A stretch of 64,000 nt of DNA from Physcomitrium patens (taxonomy: Eukaryota; Streptophyta; Bryopsida; Funariales; Funariaceae): NCBI RefSeq assembly GCF_000002425.4, contig NC_037265.1:4218323-4282322 (forward strand). The letters are read 5' to 3'. Positions 56,365-64,000 of this stretch are shown piece by piece (position 1 is the stretch's first letter; every line of letters begins with the position of its first letter). The position numbers and the translations under genes were made by a program. A model generated the notes under the pieces. The model saw only the letters and a list, made by a program, of their open reading frames with translations, ran no database searches and was not told where the DNA came from.

Positions 56365-57826
56365 CTATACATTCCAGAGATGACCGAAACCTTCATGGTT
56401 CGTCGACGCCGACGAATTGTCCGAAGACTGCCGACTCTTGAGATCAACATGGTACGTTACAGCCGCCAATGTCTGGTCGCGACGCGCCCCAGCCTTGCTA
56501 ATCCCTCCATCCAGCATCCAGTATTCAGCGTCGTTGTGATGTGCCAAGGCAGTTAAGGATGAGCCATCTTGAGTGACGCTCGATCTGGCATCGTCGAAAT
56601 CCCTCAGGGAAGTCGACTCGAGGGGGAATGGCACCAAAGAGTACTCGGCGTAGTCCCGTGATGATCTCCCGCTCGTGCACGCTGGTTGCAGGCTCCGAAA
56701 AGTGGAGGATACCGAAGGCGGCAAGTAATTTTGGTGGCAGCTAGGCTCGATGGACCTGTGAAGCTCGTGGAGGTGGAGATTCTCCATGAAGGGGTCACTG
56801 CTGATTGGAGTGCGGTAGTCTTCAACACTGAGCTCCTGCTTGCACGTGAAACTGAAGTGGTGAAGATGGGGGTTATACTGGACCTCGCCGCCTTGACTGC
56901 TAGGCCCTCCACCCCCCTCGGAATGGCTCATAAGCTCCGGCAACAGCACCTGGTCTTCCTCTAACGAGCACGACGTCTCTTGACTCTTTGTTTTAAAATT
57001 CTTCATTTTCCGGAACACACGACACACTACCCACCCGTCGGATTCCTGTACAGAATGAATCGCACGGTGATCTTACTGAGAAGCCCAAGAACACCATGCA
57101 CTGCATTGCAAGAGAAGGTGACAAAACAGCATCCAGTAGAATCTACAACATTGTGAGAGTTCTGAATGAATGCACGGAGGGACGACGCGTACGTAATTTG
57201 GAGAGGCACCAGGACAATCATCCAGGCGAAACTCGTGCATGATCCAGTCCGTTTTTTGACCATTAGGAGCGCGCCCCTTGTAGAATACCAGTGTCTTGCG
57301 CATTCCAATGACCTGACGCTGCGTGTGGATGGGCTTGTCACGCCCAGTGGCCTTCCAGAAGCCAGCAGTTGTGGCGCGGTTGGCACGGTTTCCTGTGGGA
57401 TACTTCTTATCCTTGTGGCTGAAGAAGTACCAGTCACTTTGATGCTCTGGTGCGTCGTCCCCGATCCTGCACACTTCTGATCGGTGCAACAAGTTTTTGT
57501 CAATACTGCTGGACCATTTCATGCTATCAATAGATGAGGAGAACATGCTCTTGAGCTTATGTTGATCACAATTCAATGGATAGTACTGTTTTAAATGTTT
57601 ATTTTTTGACGAAACTAGATGAGGAGGTTGAACACTGCACCATACTACCTTCAGGATTCCGATGCTTACCATGGAGGTCCCAGGGCTCGATTTTGTAAAG
57701 GTCCAACTCCTGAATGAGCTGGTCTCGCTGAAACCTCCCCACCTTGCCGTGCAAGTAGTACCCGACTAGCTCCTCGTCAGTAGGATGGAATCTGAACCCC
57801 ACGGGTATGGGTGCTTTGTTGTTCAT
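56365..57826 (-). CDS. NAC-domain transcription factor, VND/NST/SMB (VNS)-like, three exons
   Basis: Exons are at 57826-57670, 57476-57193 and 57045-56365, with introns of 193 bp (GTAAGC...TCAG) and 147 bp (GTACGC...ACAG), giving 373 residues in one frame. The N-terminus holds the NAC DNA-binding and dimerisation domain: subdomain [19 protein letters not shown] (8-25), [12 protein letters not shown] (41-51), [16 protein letters not shown] and [10 protein letters not shown] (67-100), [18 protein letters not shown] (109-125) with [20 protein letters not shown] (151-160). The [15 protein letters not shown] and [14 protein letters not shown] wording is typical of the VNS group controlling water-conducting and supporting cells. 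The C-terminal 210 residues are disordered, with LPEL and a final HLWNV that resembles the short tryptophan activation motif of VNS proteins. It is nuclear by family. The start is the only ATG before the conserved PVGFRF. Subfamily placement is inference; the NAC identity is firm. Confidence 0.93.
57046..57192 (-). other. NAC intron 2
   Basis: It begins GTACGC and ends TGTACAG on the minus strand, in phase 0 between ASPNY and ESDGWVV. It splits subdomains D and E, the position conserved in most plant NAC genes. Confidence 0.85.
57477..57669 (-). other. NAC intron 1
   Basis: It begins GTAAGC and ends CGATCAG on the minus strand, in phase 1, joining EPWDLH to EVCRIG, the conserved first intron position in NAC genes. 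Confidence 0.88.
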
Positions 57827-58191
57827 TGCGAAATGTACCTCTCAAATCTGTCACGTACCAGGAAGATATTAGAGTGAGAAGCTCTGTATCGATTTCTGTG
57901 AAAGTGTGTTTATTAAGAAAACACTGAGTCTGATCACTGAGTCTGATTTACAACCACAGTGAAGGATTTAAAGACGGTCAATTAACTTTGTCCAACCAGA
58001 TGGGTCCTTTGTTCGAAGAATCGTAGTTGGTCTGGAAACCTCTTAGAAGATGGCTTCACCAGACCAACCTGGCTGACAAAGATGTCTTGACAAATTTGAG
58101 CTTTCACTCCTCTGCCACATATAAGAATCTTGGCTGGGGAGAAGACACTCTATATCAAGTGCTTTCAACCACCACCTAACTGTACAAGGTA

Positions 58192-58214
58192 CCCCCCCCC
58201 CCCCCTCCCCCCCC
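58192..58214 (-). promoter_or_regulatory. G-tract upstream of the NAC gene
   Basis: C14-T-C8 on the plus strand, which is G8-A-G14 on the NAC coding strand, 366-388 bp upstream of its ATG. It could form a G-quadruplex. A role in the promoter or 5' UTR is inference; replication slippage alone could explain the tract. Confidence 0.4.
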
Positions 58215-61200
58215 GCGCACCCTGGTGACAATCCAACCTGCACTGAGACTGGAAGCATACTAAGTATATATTAATAACTCGATTTTTGGGTATTTCTAAT
58301 TCAGGAAGCACCAACCATACTGGTAATTAAACTCGTATTGAACTGATCATTTCATCTCTCTGACAGCGCCTCCGATCGCCTGGGTAAGGCGCATCTGAGG
58401 TGAAGCACGAGCGAGACTGACACTAGTCCACTGGACAGGTATTTAAGGAAAAAGGGAGACCATCAGCAACTAGACCGGGATGCATTAAGTGGTATACATC
58501 ATAAGATCTAGAGTACGCACTTGCTGGAACTCCATGGTTTAGAAAATCGGCCTCACCAAATAAAAGTAAATATTAACACAGTCCAAGATTGTTCCAGAAA
58601 GCAGGACTCCAAATGTAAAGAGATTGACGTGCTAAGTAGATCGCCTTGCCCTATTCAATAGAAAAGATACAATTTAAAACTGAATGCTAGCACATAATTA
58701 CTGGTCTGGATTGTAATTCACTAACATTTATTGACCACAAAGGAAATTAATTAATCAGATAGGTAATAAAACAGAGAAGTTCATGAGCTTCACCCTTCGC
58801 AATGACAACGATAAGAAATCTTATGACCTTCGACAAAGACAGTGGACTGGGTCTAATATCGAATCCAACAGCAGGCAAGGTCTTTTTCGAACAATCGTCC
58901 GCTGCATGCATCGAACAGATTAGCTTGTCATCAACTGGGTTCCAGAATATCTATGATTTCATCTTCGGTTAATTAGTGGACCTAGTTAGCCGCGTACCCC
59001 ACAATCCATCTACGAGGCTCCAGTATTTAGATCGTCATGAACCCACTTCACCATCACCTCAACAGTTGCTATCAACATCTCACTTGCCCATGATGATGGT
59101 TCATGTTCTAAACGATGAACTGAATAATTATGCCATTCAATTCCGGCATGACTACGAAATCGGACTCTTTGAAACACTCTACAGTGAGGGGGACAGGTGT
59201 CCTGGAGAACTGAATTCGCCTTACTCAAGATCTAGAGTATTCAAACGGGGAAAAACTAGAGAACGGACGAGTGACTTTACTGGTTAGAAATTTATAGGAG
59301 TTAACCTGACTAAGTATTGAAACACTCGAAAACGTCGACGTCATTAAGGTCTTGACGTGTTATGTTTCTTTCTGTGGACGTTCGGTTTAAGTCATGAAAA
59401 CTAATTGCACACACTACGCTTTGAAATCCCTTTCAGTTGTACTTCACTATTTGTTCATGATGAATATACACTCTTCCTTCACTGAGTTCCTTTAGATTCT
59501 CAAGTATGGTTTCCTTAGAAAATCATCCGGTGAAAAAAGTAGTTGTCTCATGATACAACTGCTTAAACCTTCCCTTCAAACAGCTGTTCCGGCTCAATCG
59601 TCAGTTCTGTCAACTAGCAAGGGGGCTCTAAATTTAGTTTAGACGCAAGTATTCACCATTTGTGTATACTGCTTGGAGGTTGAAGCTAGCATGGGACCAA
59701 CTTGATACTTGAGTTCATTTCAGGCTCTCCCAGCACATTTCAGATCATTGGTGTGGCGCATGATTCCACTTACAACCCCGATCTGTGCGAGATTTAAAAG
59801 CGCCGCAACCGAAAATGGCGAGGTTTAGTACAAGTGTGTAGGTATATGAATTAAACCTGTTGCATCAAAATGCTTGAGATCTGGTCAGAAAACTCAAAAA
59901 CTTGAGTAGAGTGCTAGAAAGGGCAAATGGGCAAACCTTAAAAGCAGTATTCAGTGCAGGAAACGTGCACCGCTGGTTGTGTCGCAACTTCTCTGGTAGT
60001 TCCTTGCACACAAAACCACGAGTGATCCTAGATGCTTGCGTTGGATAGCTAACTACGTCCACGGTGTTGATTGCTTCGTGCGGAGTCAGTGCGCTTCCCT
60101 GCTCCCCCACCCTGTCAGCAGCAGTCCAAACGCAATCTACTGCAGCGGGGAGGGGCCCAAGTGGAGACTGTGCACTAGGATCGACCGAAAGCTCCGCACT
60201 GAGTAGTTCGCAACTCGTTTGATCACATCCTCAACCTACAATTCCACTACAGCCTCGCAAATCCATCTACAACTGCAATTTTTTGCAAATATCCACACAG
60301 GTCACCCTTGCACACAGATTGAGCTACCGGTGCATCTCTTGCTTGCAGTGCAAGTAACCTAAGAGCAGTCGTTCCGACCAGGATATCAGCAAACTCATCA
60401 GGAATCCAATGATGTCATCAAGAATCGCTCAGTCTAACATCAGCTGCAACCACACCCAATCCCTCTCCTCTCACATATAACCAATAGCATCGACAGCATC
60501 AGCGATTCGTCAAGACTCGAGCTTAGCCCACGATAGCCAGCTTCTCCGACAAGCTTCCGAAATGGAGAGGACATTACTATAAGCTGATAGGCTGTGGCAA
60601 ACACATGTCGAACTGATACGAAAAAGCGGCCGCTAGCAAGCCTAAGAGCTAAATACGGAGCGCTGCCTGATTCGGAGCCTGCCAGGCTTTGTTTGGATGA
60701 GATACTGCGTAAATGGGATCAGCGATGGGCTTTTGTGTCGACGGGATCGGAAGAGGAGCCGGAAGAGGGACAAAGCCAATGGGGCCACCATCCCCACAGT
60801 TCCTCCCAACGATACCAGAGACAAGTGAAAGCGCTGTCTGCACAGTTTAACCTCTACTCTTTTTCACTACATTTACATTTATTTGCATAGATAGATATAT
60901 ATATATATATATATATATAGCTGCACACACACACACATACGCACAATCTTTTTCCCCCTTCCTCCAATTCTCTTAGTGGTAATCTTTATTGTGATGGGAA
61001 TTATCTTTAAAATATTTACAACAATGGCATCGAATATTCTTATCCTGGAGGCTGCTGAATACAACGCTGGGGCGGCCATGGTGGGGCTGCAGCATCAAAA
61101 CCGAAATAACCGCAGGAAGTCGAGTCAAAGGGGGCCTCGCAGGCCTCTATACCGCCATCCCAGGATATCACTTAACATACTCATTTCACTTAGCACTGCT

Positions 61201-61953
61201 TGCGTCCACATGTGATTGTGTATGTTTAATTTCCTGAGATCGGCACATAGAACGCAAGCATCGGCTGCACAGGTCCGTCCGCCGTGTGAGGTCCACCGAG
61301 GGGAAATTAACCACCAGGAGCTGTGCAGAATCGGCTCCTTTCGGCATTTCATGCCATTCATCCCAACTACCTTTGCGAACACTCTTGACCAGAAAAAAAA
61401 AAAGGTACAGAAGCCTAAATTAAGGTGAAGAAACAAGGGATTTTGCGAACCACATGTTCCACACGAGGGCTCACAAGTACCGATGCCTGACTTGACATTT
61501 GATCTACAGTTTCCCACTTGCATTTTCCAATAACAAGAAAATTGATTTTCATTTATATTGAAATTTTAAATTTTTGTGTGTATATGTATATATATATATA
61601 TATATATATGAATAAATTTAGTCCACGCAGAACATTTTAAAACTTCTTTTCAGATGATTTTTGTTGTAACAATAACAATAATACATGTTACACTCTGTCA
61701 CAATCATACTATGCTTGAATTATAGTGTATTTTTCACACAGAATTGGATTGAAGAATTGAAACTTAAAATGATCATACAACATTACACTACATTGTGCAA
61801 AACACCCTAACATCAAATCATGCACAACATCATTTCTAATTCATGTTTATATTCACATACTTTATAAATAAAGCATTGTACATTATCTACAATCTAGCAA
61901 ATCTATCGTTTTATCTCCTTTATAATTGGTAATAATCTTCCTTTTCAAAAAAG

Positions 61954-62010
61954 AATGTATATATACATACATATATACATATATATATATAGCGAGAGAT
62001 ATATAGAGAA

Positions 62011-62041
<31 letters not shown>

Positions 62042-62068
62042 GCGAGAGATATATAGAGAAATGTATAT

Positions 62069-62101
<33 letters not shown>

Positions 62102-62130
62102 GCTAGCTAGAGATATATAGAGAGAGAGAG
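61954..62130. repeat. 50-bp tandem repeat rich in TA and GAGA
   Basis: The unit starting AGCGAGAGATATATAGAG occurs at 61991 and 62041 with an exact 50-bp period. A diverged third start is at 62101 and a partial unit lies before 61991. Confidence 0.85.
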
Positions 62131-62278
62131 TGAGATGGAAAATCTTTAAAAGTCCATGTGAATGCTAATGGGTATTTTGCTCTTCTTTGTGGCAAGCTCC
62201 ATTCATGATTCTCATGAGAATAACAATAATAACAAGTAAAGCAAGCTAACGATTCTTCCGAAGCTGGCCGAGTACTAT

Positions 62279-62788
62279 TCAATCAGCTTTGGCCAAGCCA
62301 AGGTCTGAAAATGCTGAGCATGCGGAGTGAGCTTGTATGCATGTTGGATTCATCATCATCTCGGAGCAGCATGTCAGGGGATGCGCGATGAGCTTCTTCG
62401 CGTGCTCGCCAAGCCATGACAAACCCCGCAGTACTTGCTGCAAAGGTTTCACTGAAGGGACATGTGAGGAGTGCCTACATCCCCATGTCCTTCGTGGCAT
62501 AAGTCCGGGTGGACATGTTAACCAAGGCGATAGTCTCCCTAGTACTGGTATCGGCTTGTAGACTTGCTCCAGAAGTATTAGAGCATCGCTGATGGAGCCG
62601 CAGACAAGCTCCCTTCTATCACTGAGGAGTGGTACTAGTCGGGGATAAGAATGTAGGTGAAAAGAAAATCCGTTGACGATTTGAAAAAGGGAGTTCACAA
62701 AAAGCTTTGTCCTTCGAAACCAGATTATCAGGTCCACGTTCGAAAGGGCTGAGAAGCAGCGAAGAGTTACACGGTAGCCCTCGTCCAT
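62279..62788 (-). CDS. Hypothetical ORF of 169 codons
   Basis: It opens at ATG 62788 (MDEGYRVTLRCFSAL) and stays open to 62279, longer than expected by chance in sequence of this composition but not decisively so. It is rich in leucine, serine and cysteine, with segments LLEQVYKPIPVLGRLSPWL and LQQVLRGLSWLGEHAKKL. No domain or signal is recognised and codon choice is unremarkable. It may be part of a non-coding transcript or an upstream exon. Confidence 0.22.
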   Translation of the reverse strand: MDEGYRVTLRCFSALSNVDLIIWFRRTKLFVNSLFQIVNGFSFHLHSYPRLVPLLSDRRELVCGSISDALILLEQVYKPIPVLGRLSPWLTCPPGLMPRRTWGCRHSSHVPSVKPLQQVLRGLSWLGEHAKKLIAHPLTCCSEMMMNPTCIQAHSACSAFSDLGLAKAD

Positions 62789-62799
62789 TTAAATGTTAA

Positions 62800-64000
62800 C
62801 CTGGAGTGCAAAACGCTGTTCGTTGCAGTCATGTCTACGATGAGCCAACGCTTCAGAGCACTCCAAACAATGCCCCAGAAATACTTCGCGCCTCCCCAGA
62901 GTTCATGTGAGTGTGAGGCCCGCAAAAGGGCTGTGTTAGGGGCGGATGGGCGGGGAGGGGAGAAATAATTAACACGAGTTTCTTGTCCTCGTGGCACACT
63001 CCTTTCACAACTGAATTCTTCTTCCGCCTGAATACCACAGGAAGCATGTACAAAATCTGCGGCAGTGGCATACAATATGAAGTATGTTGCATTCATGTGT
63101 GGGGAGGCTCTGAAACGGAGAACAATTAGTTTGGAGATTGCGCTCGGTGGCACGGGAAAGGACCAATAGTATTTATGACTGTACGTCCGCTTCGCATTAT
63201 TCTTACAGTGACCCAAGGGATGCGCCCATAATGGCGATGGTCTGGGTCCCTCCGCTTACCCCCCCCCCCCTCCCCCGCTCCCCACTTGCTGGACGTCCAC
63301 ACAAAGCCTGTAATCAAGCGGAGCCCGCCATCGCGTCGCGAAACTGAAAACCGAGCCCTGGGGTCCTGAACGGGAGCTTGCAATCGCTACAGTTGTGCTG
63401 GAGCCTCAGCTTTGTCTTGGCGCTCTGTATTCCCTGGCATCTGCCTGCGAGTGACGGTTTCCTGCTCGTGGCTGCCGCACGGTAACAGATTTCTGCGACC
63501 ATCGTTGCAAGGAGGCTGTGCAATAAATCTTGTTGTACGCAATTGGGGACAAAAGCGAGTGGGTGAGATGGGGGACCACAGGTATTGTAAGGCAGGGAGG
63601 AGGAGGTTTAACACTGCGCACAGCTTGAATCTCTGCGGACTCGCTCGTGTGCGCCGCACGTATAGCTGGAAACCAGGGAGCTGCGACATGCTGAATCCAT
63701 ATTCCCCAGATTCCAATTGGTCGCGGCGATGGGTGATCCTCCTCGCTCAGCTTGTCATGGCGCGTTTCGATGGCGCAATCTCTACGCAAGTTCTGCGTCT
63801 AGCGTAATCGGTGCTGTCGATTCCCAGGTTCGACAATGTGGGTCTCCCCTTCACCCGCTGTTCGGCGAAGCTTCGTCTCGCCAGATCCCTCCCCCTTTCC
63901 CATCTATCCATAACCCACTTCTCTATTTTTATATTACCACCCACAAATTTTATTGCTTTATTTCTTCTCCTTTTCTATTCTACTTTGTCCGAAACATTTG
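62800..64000 (+). other. CpG-rich flank, possibly promoter and 5' leader of a gene beyond the window
   Basis: GC and CpG content rise over the last 1.2 kb. There is a C12-T-C5 tract at 63259-63276, and a pyrimidine-rich stretch (CCTCCCCCTTTCCC and similar) near 63890-63905 of the kind seen in plant 5' leaders. Overlapping ORFs in four frames here are a by-product of low stop density; none shows a domain. Confidence 0.3.

Larger units (their letters stand above)
57827..62278. other. NAC upstream region, no further gene identified
   Basis: Balanced composition. The 5' UTR and promoter of the NAC gene should lie in the right-hand flank of 57826. An open plus-strand stretch at 60594-60890 (KKRPLASLRAKYGALPDSE) has coding-like codons but no ATG at its head and no recognised domain. 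A (TA)n tract lies at 60895-60920 and another at about 61588-61609. Nothing else could be supported. Confidence 0.4.

Noticed and set aside
56604-57503. ORFs on both strands overlapping the NAC exons and introns (for example 56604-56912, 57027-57503, 57166-57480)
   Set aside because: Out-of-frame or antisense shadows. The NAC frame with canonical splice sites and all five subdomains explains the region.
61883-62074. Minus-strand ORF rich in Y and I
   Set aside because: Translation of the 50-bp TA/GAGA tandem repeat.
63126-63944. Overlapping ORFs of 65-131 codons in several frames near the window end
   Set aside because: High GC lowers stop frequency. No domain is seen and the frames compete. 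One may belong to a gene beyond the window but cannot be chosen.
1-64000. CRISPR arrays, tRNA or rRNA genes, bacterial-type operons
   Set aside because: No regularly spaced repeats with unique spacers, no cloverleaf or rRNA sequence noticed, and the introns and retroelements indicate a plant nuclear genome.

Overview
The window looks like a plant nuclear genome, most likely a bryophyte (a moss such as Physcomitrium). The only clear host gene is a three-exon NAC transcription factor of VND/NST/SMB (VNS) type. The rest is very AT-rich, methylation-decayed Ty3/gypsy DNA, including chromoviruses and a lineage whose RT (FLDD) and integrase resemble fungal and early-land-plant Ty3 elements. The species is inference; no tRNA, rRNA or CRISPR was seen.

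1-45.8 kb is a nested pile of LTR retrotransposons, named here RE-A to RE-N. An old gypsy relic (RE-H, about 5.2-44.5 kb) is the outer host. It was hit at two sites. At 6.48 kb it received RE-A (minus), whose 5' LTR was hit by RE-B (plus), whose RT was hit by a 2.0-kb non-autonomous element RE-C (minus). At 25.58 kb RE-H received the chromovirus RE-K (plus), whose integrase was hit by the solo LTR RE-D, which was hit by RE-F (minus), whose pol was hit by the solo LTR RE-E. Terminal TG/CA ends and short target duplications (4 or 5 bp, often differing only by transitions) define each layer. Left of RE-H lie a chromovirus relic (RE-L, 1-1.9 kb), a solo LTR (RE-G) and an integrase relic (RE-M). 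Right of it lie a relic of the RE-A family (RE-N) and a chromovirus LTR fragment.

Four things stand out in the pile. (i) RE-C has gag fused in frame to an uncharacterised accessory ORF that RE-K carries between its chromodomain and 3' LTR. (ii) RE-B's 5' LTR has its whole body inverted, so its promoter now faces RE-A's gag. (iii) LTRs of the RE-A/B/D group contain gag zinc-knuckle coding sequence matching RE-F. (iv) RE-A and RE-B, with different target sites, share the same stop codons in gag-pol, stops that older relics lack where they can be compared.

45.8-52.8 kb is extremely AT-rich with microsatellites and no recognisable gene. At about 52.8 kb composition shifts abruptly to a balanced, single-copy-looking region. 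It holds an unidentified GC-rich ORF (52,987-53,343, plus), the NAC gene (56,365-57,826, minus) with a long C-tract upstream, and several kilobases with only weak ORFs. The last 300 bp read like the leader of a gene beginning beyond the window.
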